Below, piece by piece: positions 43,584-55,300 of a DNA stretch of 61,000 nucleotides (its first letter is position 1; every line of letters begins with the position of its first letter). The notes beneath the pieces were generated by a model. That model was given only the letters and a program-made list of their open reading frames with translations. It searched no databases and was not told where the DNA came from. The translations under genes were made by a program, and so were the position numbers. The stretch is from Apostichopus japonicus (taxonomy: Eukaryota; Echinodermata; Holothuroidea; Aspidochirotida; Stichopodidae), in the NCBI RefSeq assembly GCF_037975245.1, contig NC_092562.1, positions 21,093,054 to 21,154,053 of the forward strand, read 5' to 3'.

Positions 43584-44554
43584 TCGAGAACAGTAAGGGC
43601 TAATTTCCCAGACAGCACGATAGACCATTCTCTACACAGACAAATGTTGAAAATGAAAATGGAACAGGGGGGGGGGGGTGCGTGAGGGGTTTGTGTAGGC
43701 AATTGCTCGTTGAAAAAAAACCTTCATGACCATGGTGTACGGAAAATTGATTACGGTCCGCTCAGATCCACAACCCAAATAAACAACACTGCACACTAGC
43801 AGCAATTTTGAATAGGTCAAAAATTTGATTCCGAGCGAGGTTTAGAACCTGGAACCTACAGATTGTGGGCCGGACACTCCAACCGCCTATTTTAAGTCGC
43901 ACGCGTCTGAGAGATCTTGTGATATAACCATCAGTCAGATTTGAGTGTTGATAGATTGCACTATTTACATTCCTGACTAATCAAGCATATTCGCTCAATG
44001 GTGTAAAGGGGAATGTAAAGTCCACTGAGGTGTGTTGTATGTGGGTATTAACCAAAGCGTATATATACCGGTTAATATACCGGTTAATTGTTGATATCAT
44101 TGTTGATATACCGGTTAATTGTTCTGAAACATTACACGGTCGCGTAGATGCCGTATCCTGGACTTAACGTTACGAGTATCAAGATCGAATGCACACACTC
44201 CATACATATAACACTTAAATAGAAGGTAAAACAAAAAATAATGCCAGTTCAGTGGAAAGAAGGAACAATTTCACGTGTGGTTTGATTACATTTTCTCCCT
44301 ATATTTTCAGCAGTTTAAAAGTTATGAAACAGTACAACAAATTACACACAAATGACCCTTAGACCAAAGAACTGTATACCCAAAAATTCCCTGAGTAAAT
44401 TTTACAAGTCCGTATTATTACATATACCGGTATTCAATTTGTGGTGTCTTAAACAACATCTGAGAGAGAAGAAAGCACGATTGATAGAGTGAGAGGGTGG
44501 AGGAGGGGGGGGGGTGGGTGAAATGAACGGATAACGATATTCATATTAATCGAA

Positions 44555-44730
44555 AAGTCATTTGGAACAAGTTCCTAATGCTAATACCACTCTACACTCT
44601 CCTCCTATTTCATGCTTCAAAGAACTCGTACTGTAAGTACGAACAATTCCTTGCAGTTATCTGATCCAAACAGGATCATATACTCGTACTGCTCAATCTG
44701 TCAATACGAGTGCTCTGCAACGCCACATGA
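44555..44730 (+). repeat. Half-copy of the foldback repeat found at 47432-47825
   Basis: Shares TTCCTAATGCTAATACCACT, CATGCTTCAAAGAACTCGTA and TGTCAATACGAGTGCT with the right arm of the 47-kb element, in the same order. Confidence 0.65.
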
Positions 44731-45301
44731 AAGAACAGCATACAAAACAATATCCCACCGTGGGCACCGAATTTAGAAGATATGTATTTACATATTATAA
44801 GTTAAAACCGAAATTATTTTTACCTTGTTTATTATTTTGAAGATGTATACATACTCAAGATATTTAGTTTATACATTACGAAACTTATTACTTATTATTT
44901 ATATTACAATTTTATTTTTATATTTCCAGACCGTGGGATAAAACCACTGGTTTATATTAAACACAATGATTAAGATGGAGAAGAATGAAATTCCATTTAC
45001 CGTGCTTAATATATACAGGACATGAAATGCGATAAAATATGCCGAAGGTGACAGGATATGAAAACGGTTAACCGCTTACAAAACTTTCGAATAACCGATT
45101 TGGGTGAGAAAGAGTAGACCAAGGTGACATAAATTTGTACAATAATAAAATTAAAAGTATCATAATCAAGACCAAGCATAACAGGAAATGCACAAGTTTT
45201 TTAGCACAAAGTGCCGTTATATAATGTTTAAATTTTCTGATTCAACTAAAAGTAGATTTTCACTTCTCTTTGTTACTTGGAAGACTTCAATCCGAGACCA
45301 A

Positions 45302-46351
45302 TCATTTCACGAAGCGACTCATTTCGTCCACTTTTACGTAGGAAGTAACTTGTGTATCGAAACATTGTGAACTCCCTTTGCTCGTTAGTTCAGCGTGTGA
45401 AACATAAGGTCCAGTTGAGGATACCATCCTAGGCTCGTGTTTTGTGCCACTTTGAGATGGTGATGATGCCATAGAACCATCTGGTGGCGACGAAACGTCC
45501 AAGCATGTAGATGAATTGGTATGTGATGGTGACACTGTGCTGCTACGGTGTGGAGATGCACCGGAGAGTGAGGATGACGGCTCGCTGATATTTGAACTTC
45601 TGTTTAAAGATGGCGACGACGGGAAATTTTCACGTGAAGACACAGGGACGCCCTCACTCGACGATCTGTCGACAGATGGTGAAGGCGGGACAAAACCATT
45701 TGAAGACTCGATGAACAGTGGCGATGACGGGATAACCTCGTATGGGGACCTATTGACAGGTGGTGATGACGTAACACACTCACTGGAGGATGTGATGATA
45801 GGTGGTGATGTAGGTTCAACCTCACGTGAAGATCTGTTGCTAGGTGATGATGACGATGTCAAAACCAAATTTCCATCGGTAGGCGGTAGTACCTGGTTGC
45901 TCTCAACTGACGACTCACTACCGGACGTCGATCCAGATGTGGTATTCTCAGGTGAAGACCATTTATTCGCCGATGGTGTAGGAATGCTCTCATATGATGA
46001 AGGTCGGGCGCCATCATTTACGAATGACCCATCGTAAGGTGCCGTCCAGAAACCAGAATCACTGGACTCCGTGGACATGAGACAGTGTCTTACATAGCCA
46101 AAAGTTTTCGGAATATCAACTGTCAACACCTCCTCTATTATCAGATCTCCTTCTTTTTGGAAAGACCTCATATCAAGCTCTTTAATGGGAGATTCCTCAA
46201 ACACGTCAATTTCCTCCTGGCTTGCATAGGAATGAGAGATCTCAGTGGTGTTAAATGCATGCTTTTGGTCTTCACTAGATAGTGGCCTGTGAAATATTTC
46301 CTTCTCAGGTGGTGAACGTAGCTTCATTGGTCGATCACTGAATATCTGAAT
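45302..46351 (-). CDS. Receptor last exon: cytoplasmic tail
   Basis: 349 codons and a stop. It starts [20 protein letters not shown]. It contains HSYASQEE (a YxxQ site as in STAT3 docking), [33 protein letters not shown] and, near the C-terminus, [13 protein letters not shown]. The middle is an imperfect Ser/Pro repeat (R-S-S-x-E-x-x-P-x-S-P). The acceptor is ATGTAG, phase 0. Antisense frames here are shadows. Confidence 0.82.
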   Translation of the reverse strand: MQIFSDRPMKLRSPPEKEIFHRPLSSEDQKHAFNTTEISHSYASQEEIDVFEESPIKELDMRSFQKEGDLIIEEVLTVDIPKTFGYVRHCLMSTESSDSGFWTAPYDGSFVNDGARPSSYESIPTPSANKWSSPENTTSGSTSGSESSVESNQVLPPTDGNLVLTSSSSPSNRSSREVEPTSPPIITSSSECVTSSPPVNRSPYEVIPSSPLFIESSNGFVPPSPSVDRSSSEGVPVSSRENFPSSPSLNRSSNISEPSSSLSGASPHRSSTVSPSHTNSSTCLDVSSPPDGSMASSPSQSGTKHEPRMVSSTGPYVSHAELTSKGSSQCFDTQVTSYVKVDEMSRFVK

Positions 46352-49300
46352 CTACATATAAAAAAAGTTTAAATGAGTTTAAACTTTCAAAATCAAGAAT
46401 TGTTTGTAATACCAAACCCATTCATGCAGCTTCTATATATTTTGGTATAGCATTGTTATCTGCTCTCCATACCCTAACTTACAAAAGGGGGTTTGAGACA
46501 TTCAATGTGATCTACACAAATAATATGAGAACCGTTCTGGGCGACAAAATCATTTCAAAGTAGATTGAAAATCATTTATTTTTTACATGTTTCTTTATGC
46601 TTTACATGTTTTTATTGAAAACACAACAATGGTTGAGAATATACAGAACCACTATATGAAGTTTCTTTTGAAAACGTCTACGAATTTGAGTGTGCTAATA
46701 TTTCGGGCCAACATGTCACAGATGCACTTTAATTGCAAATGTCGTAAGTATGCCCCCTCCATATGTGGTTTGAATGACACCAAGGAATCACCAGCACCGT
46801 TGTACAGCGCAAAGCGAAAATTACTTTAATAAAAAATTAATAATAATAATAATAACAATAATAATAATAATGATAATAATAATAAAAATATTAATAATAA
46901 TAATAATAATATTAATAATAATAATAATAATCAGTTATTTTTACGACGCTTAAGCGTGGGAGAACTTGTGATTACAACTTACACATCGGGTGGCTTCCAA
47001 TTCAACATTTTATCTCAATTTTGGAATCTTTTCAATTTAGAAAGTCATTTCAGATGGTAAAACCGTAGATTGCTCTTGGATGAAAAACCCACCTTACTAT
47101 ATGACCCGACCGGGTATGGAACCCGGAACCTCCCGATTGCTAAGTATATACATTTCCTTCCGTCAGACTGAATCACAGAGCCGGGCTATGCATATTCAAA
47201 ATAGCCATGCACATAATTCGCAATCGGTTTGGTAAAATTGTCAGAAACATACACGAATATATTATAGATGATTTGAGAAGGGACACCAAAATCACGTTTG
47301 CCGATGAAGCCAGTCGATTGTAATATAGGTGCTCCGGAAGTGAACAAATTATTAACCAAAGCACACTGGAGAGTATGTGTGTGGTGGGGGTGGCACCCAG
47401 TTGGGATAATCTTTTCTATACTGTAGTGACTTGTCCCGCTTTCAGAGCACTTGTATTGTCAGTACGAGCAGGATAAATATCATGATTCTATCAGATCAAG
47501 GTTAGGAACTGTTTGTACTGTCAATACCAGTGCTTTGAGAGCATGATATTGGAGTACAGTTTAGAGAGGTATTAGCATTAGGAAATTGTCCCAATTGGCT
47601 GGGGGTGGTCAGTCCGTTATGAATATTCCTACTGACATAAAGATGCAACACAGGCACTTGGGACGACTTTCCAAGTGCTAATACCACTATATACTGTCCT
47701 CCCCTATCATGCTTCAAACCAATCGTACTGACAGTACAGACAGTTCCTAACCTTTATCCGGTTAAACAACTTTGATCATCAGACTGTTCGTATATACTGT
47801 CAGTATGAGTGCTTTGAAGCAGGACATGTTAGTACCGTACTGTACAGGAAAACTTGTATACCAATTGGGTGCAAGTTTCATGTATATAAATATAGTCGTG
47901 TCAACTTACCACAGGTTTAGTCAGAGAAAAATCGGGAATGCGAGACATGTCACAGCATAACTTCTTCGCCGTAATAAAGACAGCCAGAATAGTGATCACG
48001 AGAAGAATCAGAATAATCCCAACAAGTAACAAATCGGATCTTTTAGGGTCTGCAAAAACAGACGATAAAGTTACTAGTATCCGTAGGAACAATCGGGATT
48101 AAGTTCAACAGACTTTGAAGATTTTCAGTTTCAGTTAGTTATGTGAAGAAATTGGGAAAGGAAAAAATATAGCTAACACATAAAATATTCAAAACATTAC
48201 TTGAATTACGAATGTTAAAACAGTACGTCGAAAAACGACGTTCTTATATTGTTAGATGTTCAAGCGCATGGCAACGATGTCGCATCGCTACTTTGTAAAG
48301 TTTCTATAACGTCATTTGGTTACTTTTTTGTAACCATGTTGAAAAGGCTATAATATCTATACGTTAACACGTGTCGAAGAATACTTTTTTTTTAAATTCT
48401 AAGAGCGGAGCCCATACCCATTTTTTATTTTGTACAGACGTCATGAAAATCATGGAATAAATATCATGATCCTCTAAAAACATAGTATTGTGGGCTGAGA
48501 AGTAAACAAACTCTTTGACCCTGTCTCTAGCTTAACCCCTCCCAAACCATTCTCTCTAGCATATTTTTGGATAAACTACGCAGTGATGATACCACGAAAC
48601 AAGTTTAGTGTGACAAATTATAAATGTTACAACGAAAAACCGGTAACTTACTTTCAACATCGTACGAGATTGAAGTTGATACCACTGTTTTCACTCTATC
48701 GTGTACATTAGGGCTGATCGATATATGGTATCTTCCGGTATGTTGAAAATGCAGAGCGACCATAGTTGTATTGGGACCATTCACGGTAACCGATACTTCT
48801 TGCTTGCCGCCGATGGATGTTTTGACGTCATAACCGGTAATGCAATTCAGATGATTTTTAGGCGGTTTCCACATCAATACAAAATCACTCTCTGAAGTTC
48901 TGGTCACGTATTGAATGGTTGGTAAATAAGATTCTGTCATGAAAAGAGATGACTATGTAAGAATATGTATGAATATGTATGAATATATATATGAATGAAT
49001 ATGTATGAATGAATATGTATGAATGAATATGTATGAATATGTGGACTCGCATGAAAAGAGAGAGAGAGAGTGAAGGAAAATAGATCCACTGGGTTTTAGC
49101 AGGAATCAGGGTTTGGATCAGTTACACGAATCAGATTAACCCGTATACATAATGTTTGTATTATCAAGCAGGAAGACATTCTGTAAAAAGAAACTATCAA
49201 GTTTTTGTTGGGTCAACGAAAGTTCAAAAGCTTGCTAATTTTATCATAACGAAGACCACTGAAGTAAAATAAAAGAAACGACCCCTTTATCTGTTACGAG

Positions 49301-52300
49301 ATCCTAGGAATAATGTCGTATCACTGGATATTCGGATTCCAAATCTGAATATGATATTTCAGCTAGGTTATATTCCACTTAGCACAAACATGTGCCATCA
49401 ACCGTCCCAATCTCCTCCATTACCCCGTTTTACCTTCCAATATCCAACTACCACTTCTACCCCACCCCACCCCACCCCACCCCTCCCTTCCTCACCCCCT
49501 CCCCATTCCCCTCCCCCATTCCTCTCCCCATCCCATTCCCTTACCACGCCTTTACCCCAGACCGTAAATCGTTGTTATGAAAATGAACTGTGTGCCCACT
49601 TACTTGTATGATGGTCATCTTCATCAATGGTGTAAACTTCTCCATTACGACGTCCACCTGTATTTGCTGACGTAATGATGACGTCGTAATTGTTCCATCG
49701 ACTCAAGTCCCGCAAAGTTACTTCGCGTATCGATGGCGCCAATGACAAATGTGCTGCATTTCTGACTGTGCTGTTATATGTGACGTTTAACCAGGAGAGT
49801 GGTCCCTTGATCTTTTCGTCATATCGGATCTTGCCAAAGAAGCGATAAGTAAAAACTTGTTAAAATCTAAGTTGAATATATGAGTAAATGAGAGGAATAG
49901 TCGTGCAGTCCTGACAAGGCTGATATAAACTTCAAAAACAACAAGTGTTATGGCCCTGCCTTGTGAAACTGTTTAGTAGACTGTGCCCCTTACTAGAGAG
50001 TGGCGATATGGATGTCTCAAAGGGTACTCCAGAGGAAAAGTTAGTTTGTCTAATGAAAGAAGATCGTATCGTGGGGAAAGTTTGTACATTGCGTTTTCGA
50101 GATATTTCTTGTTGAAATTGTCATATATTATACCATAGCCTTATAAGAGAACAGATATGATGTGTGAATTTCACTACATGGTAATTAGACATATACCGTA
50201 CCTCTTTCATCAGCTAATAATACAAAAATTATAATAAATTCTTATATTACTAATAATCCTCTGGACTATACATTTAGTATGCAGTTTAAGCTTCCAAATA
50301 TTTGCCAGAAAACCAAAAAACTCGAGTATTTCGGAAAAGATTCCCTGGTAAGGTTATTCGATGACAATTTTTATTTGCACATATATCTTTGGAACGTTTC
50401 TGGTTTTCTAATCAATTATCTACTTTTGCTTTTTGAAGTGTCCCTCGGAAGTCACACTTCTTGGGTATTTGTTTACCATCATAATGATTATGAAAATCAA
50501 AACTTCATGTTAGAAATCAAAACGTTCTGGTATAAACAAAACATCATGAGCTCGCATTCCTTGTTTATGTGAGTCTGTTGCCAAGTAACACTAATTAAAA
50601 TTAAATTTTAGTTCGTTTACAGTTAATTAGTAACGAAGGTATCCATAGTTACCATTTGTTATACCATCTGACAACTTATAATAAATCACCTGACACCGGC
50701 TGATAAGCCACCTGGCAACACTTTCTAATCATCTATAAGATTACCTGATAAACCATGTCACATCAGTTGATAAACCACCTACCATCAATCATTTTGCCAC
50801 CTAACATCACATTGTAACCACCTGACACCACCTGATATCACCTGATACCACCTGATAAATCATTGGATATCACCTGACAAACCACATGACACCACCTGAT
50901 AGATACACCACCTAAAGTCACCTGATAAGCCATCTGTCATCAACTGATGATCCACCTGATGCACACTCTCATAAAGCACTGCTCCATAAACGGCAAAAAG
51001 AATTGAAATTATTTTAAAGATGTTTTGACTATTTATTCATTTATCGATATTTGCTTTCAAATTTCAGCGAGGGTCGCTTATTTAGGAATGTTGCCACTTT
51101 TGTTTCTCTTCTTATTTATAGTTTAACTAAGTTCACCAGAATCTTTTCTGTATCTACTTGTGTTTGGTGGCCTGTACGTTATAGGCGCAATGGATTCGGT
51201 GAATCAGTATCAAGAAACCATTCATCAGCTTATAATTTTCAGAGGCTAAATGAAATCGAGGGCCGACGGCCCAACTATAAGCTCACCTTCCATGAAACAG
51301 TTACATCCCTTAAGTCACAATTACGTCTTATTACATTGTGTCCCAATACCGTCGGACCAAACTCTGGCGCTGAAAGAAAGAATTGAATTCAGAGAAAATC
51401 GAATTAATATTCCATAATGAAAACAACAAGGAGAGCTGGAGAGTTAACTGGAAGGCGTGTTCAACCTCTTCAACCTTGGCCCATCCTCGCATCCATCACA
51501 ACACAAGGGAATTGTTCATATATCTGTTCCCTTACCTTACTTATCAGTATAATGACATCACCGACCTTCCCAATTCTTATATGCAAAGTAGGGTTTCCAT
51601 ATTCATATAGGTATGACACACCTGGTAGGTAACGTGTTACCACTATATTTATTTTAATCTTTCATGTTTGATTCAAATAATCCGACCTTCACATATATGT
51701 ACGGTACAATCTAACGTGACTCTTTACTACGGAGAGCCAAACGTTCCATAAATGTCGAAAAAGAAAGTGAAGTGTCCAAGTTAATATATATATGTCCAAA
51801 TCGATATCAACATGTTACAATTCGATATCAGCATGTTACAATTCCATATGAACATGTCGAAACAAAATACAATATGCCATTGCGTCTATCAACATGTCAA
51901 ATTCAACATCAGCATGTCGAAAACTTGTAACAGCATGCCATTACTACATTGGTCATGTCAACATGCTATATTTACGTCGTGCTATAATTTTGGCACTTCG
52001 GCGCGCGCCAACGTTTCGTATATGTCGAGATTTATTTCAGTATGTCCAAAACTTGTGTCAGCATGGTGAGCGAAGAGTAGTGAAGTATTGCCATGACAAC
52101 GTTGCACATGGTTCGTGTCGTTCACACGGTACTATGGTTGAATCATGGAGCTATAAACAGAAGGAGAAAACCCACTTTGAAGTATCATTGTAACCGACAA
52201 AATTTGATCGCCATAAGTAAACATGCCTCAGGGCACAAACACTGGTAAAGCCATCATCAGCTATTACGTAATCCTGGTACAAAGGTCATTTCGTATATAG

Positions 52301-55300
52301 CGTCCCTCACAACATAACAACAGACACTCCGATCCTAACGTATATGTAATTGAAATAGTATACACAGTACTCATATATGTTACGTTACGCATACCTGTAA
52401 GAATTTCGATCGGAATATATCTTTCATTTCTCACCGAATCATGCGAAGATTCGTATTTAATAATTAATTGTTTATCTCAGCATATATTTCATCGCAATAT
52501 ATGAACAAGTAATGGCGAAATAGGTACTTTTAGTCAAGTGTAAGGGGCTTTATTATCTTGCCCATATACTTTATACTTGTTATCTTTATTTTTGGTGGGC
52601 TTCTTGTACAAGCTACGGCTTCCAAGCCCTTCCACCATTTTCTCTCCGAAATTTCCATTATTTTTCTTTTATATGATTTATTACTTATTATTTTCTTTGC
52701 ATGGTATTGTCTTCACAGTCCTATTATTATATAAACATTGTGAGGAAATGGAAAAATAAATGAAATGAAATAAAACTTTTCTTCGTTCGTTAGGCAAATA
52801 ACGTTAGTGCTGTTTGTTATTGCATTGGGAACCTAGTGTTATAAAATTAACAAAATTAATTTAACACGAAACATGGCTGCCAAAAAACTTGGCATCCGCC
52901 GAGGACATTAGAAATGTTCATGCTACAGGATATAGTTGAATTTATGGTGAAGCTGATGATTGAAGAGTTTGAGAGGCTGGATGTTCCAGACGACATAAAT
53001 TTGGAAGATACTGAATTGTTGAAAAACATGAGGAACAAATTCTAAGATAATTAGCAGGTTATGTGCCATTTGCCCTTAAAAAACGTTACATGAAAGTTAA
53101 GAGTACTCAGAATGCTTTAATATTTTTACAGTACTTAAACTGTATGTCTGTTGCAGGTGAAGGTCACAGTTTTTCAGATGAGTTGCGACCAATGGGATCG
53201 ACTCACACACCCACCGCCGTGCCTGCCTATGCCAGTCACGCGAATACATCGATCAGGGAGCTGCTACTCTAACAGGGAGCTGCTACTCTAACAGCTCCCT
53301 GCATCGATATAGCAAAATTACGTAATCAGTTCCTGTTCCTGTTTCGGATAAACATCTCTCGTTACCTCCGCGGAGCGCAACAGATGTAACCCCTGAGGGA
53401 ACGAAACGTATCTCACTAAGGAAAAGTCGTAGCTTTCCGCTACAGTATATTCAACCATAGTACCGTGTGAACGACACGAACCATGTGCAACGTTGTCATG
53501 GCAATACTTCACTACTCTTCGCTCACCATGCTGACACAAGTTTTGGACATACTGGAATAAATCTCGACATATACGAAACGTTGGCGCGCGCCGAAGTGCC
53601 AAAATTATAGCACGACGTAAATATAGCATGTTGACATGACCAATGTAGTAATGGCATGCTGTTACAAGTTTTCGACATGCTGATGTTGAATTTGACATGT
53701 TGATAGACGCAATGGCATATTGTATTTTGTTTCGACATGTTCATATGGAATTGTAACATGCTGATATCGAATTGTAACATGTTGATATCGATTTGGACAT
53801 ATATATATTAACTTGGACACTTCACTTTCTTTTTCGACATTTATGGAACGTTTGGCTCTCCGTACTTTACTGTTACAGACAAAGAGTATATATAGTTTGT
53901 GTGCAGAGAAATACCAGGTGTTGTATACAATCAACAAGCTGTTCTAGCTAGCTTTATAATCCTTTTCGGTTTCAAGCCGAAATACACAAACTTTTGAAAG
54001 TGAGATGAAGATTTGGTTGATTGAATTGATTAATTGTTTCATTGATTGTTCTATTACTTGCTTATATCTTTATGGTTTTATATGTCTGTTATTTTTATTT
54101 GGCTTTGTTCTTTATTGGTTGTTTGTGTTACTTTGTTTCGTATTGTCATTTGTTATATATATATATATATATTTGCGTGTATGTATTTTGCTTGTTTGAT
54201 ACCATTCACTCAAACCAATATCTAGTATAGTTTCATACCTTCCTGTAAAGTTTGAAATTGTTGTTCGGCGGCTGTGGCTGAAAACTTGTTATGCAGTCTG
54301 CCTCTGACTTTGATGATATAATTCGTGTAAGGTTCCAGGGACACAATATCAGCTTTGCCAAATCCATTCTTAGACCTTTGTGGTTCTGTTGATCTCTGTA
54401 TACAAATATGGAGCCAAAAAGATTGTCCGATTTCAAACCAAGCGCACACAAACATAGTTCACACCGCTATAAGATATAGACCACATGTAAGTGACATGTG
54501 AGACATCTGAGACTGGCATTATATTTTACCTATATATGAACGATGTTGGCAGGGGCAACATTTATGTAATTCAAAAATTATTTTTATTGAAACAATTTCA
54601 AATGCTGGAACTTGTGGTACGGAATGAGTTGTCAGGTTGTGATGTCCCCCCCTCCCCCGGCCCCTCCAATGGAAGTCACATGTTCCACTGCCCCTGAAAT
54701 GTTGCACAACCCCCCCCCTTCTCCCTCCAGATTGAATCCTCTTTCTGCCGCCTCTGGATTTTACTATATGTAAAAACCAAAACAGAATATATATACTTAC
54801 AATTTTATAAGGACCTCCAACCTTGAACAAAGACCAGTTGAAATAAATATTTTCTATTCGTTGGTTCAATAGAGTTTTCTCAACCATAATCAACTTTTGC
54901 CCGCTCCTTTTCGCGTAATGTGTCTCTGGTCCTTGATATGTGACGGTAGCATTTCGGCTGCCTACTTTTATCTTGGTTATGATAGGAGCCGAGGTGGCTG
55001 TAAGAAATAACATCATGCACATGGTTAACTTTATATATGCCCTAACGGAGGCGGCGAAGTCGTGGGGAGGGGGAGGGGGAGGGGATGCACGGAGTATCCT
55101 AATCGAAGCCACATCTCCCTCTGCTCCTCGAAATTTATCTATACCTTCAGATTTCCACAACCCCCTGCCACCCTGTGCTCCAAAGACAACCCACATCACC
55201 CGCAGTTCCCATGGGTCATGTCCAATCGTTGACAAGTGGGGGTATACCACGTACAATGGTTACAAGGTTTGGTTATTCCTATCAACAGCAGGAGTAAGGA

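Larger units (their letters stand above)
42456..45301. other. Intergenic region between REXO1 and the receptor gene
   Basis: It includes the presumed REXO1 promoter, a hAT-like MITE (43029-43583), a half-copy of a foldback repeat (44555-44730) and, on the minus strand, AATAAA candidates for the receptor mRNA at 44911-44916 and 44828-44833. No further exon was seen. Confidence 0.6.
51728..53864. mobile_element. 2137-bp foldback DNA transposon with 416-bp terminal inverted repeats
   Basis: The arms 51728-52143 and 53449-53864 are inverted copies differing at few positions. Both ends start TACGGAGAGCCAAACG. CTTTAC flanks both sides (51722-51727 and 53865-53870), a 6-bp target duplication. The arms carry internal near-repeats such as ATCAACATGTTACAATTCG. 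No transposase is recognised in the 1305-bp centre, so it is non-autonomous or of an unknown family. It lies in a receptor intron. Confidence 0.85.

Noticed and set aside
45516-46037. 173-codon plus-strand Asp/Gly-rich frame
   Set aside because: Antisense of the Ser/Pro repeat in the receptor tail; the minus strand joins the transmembrane exon in phase.
51812-51960. CRISPR-like spaced repeats in the foldback arm
   Set aside because: Units are imperfect, spacers are not unique, and the DNA is animal nuclear; they are transposon sub-repeats.
51812-53780. Near-identical 85-codon frames on opposite strands
   Set aside because: They are the two inverted arms of the foldback element; low-complexity, no homology.
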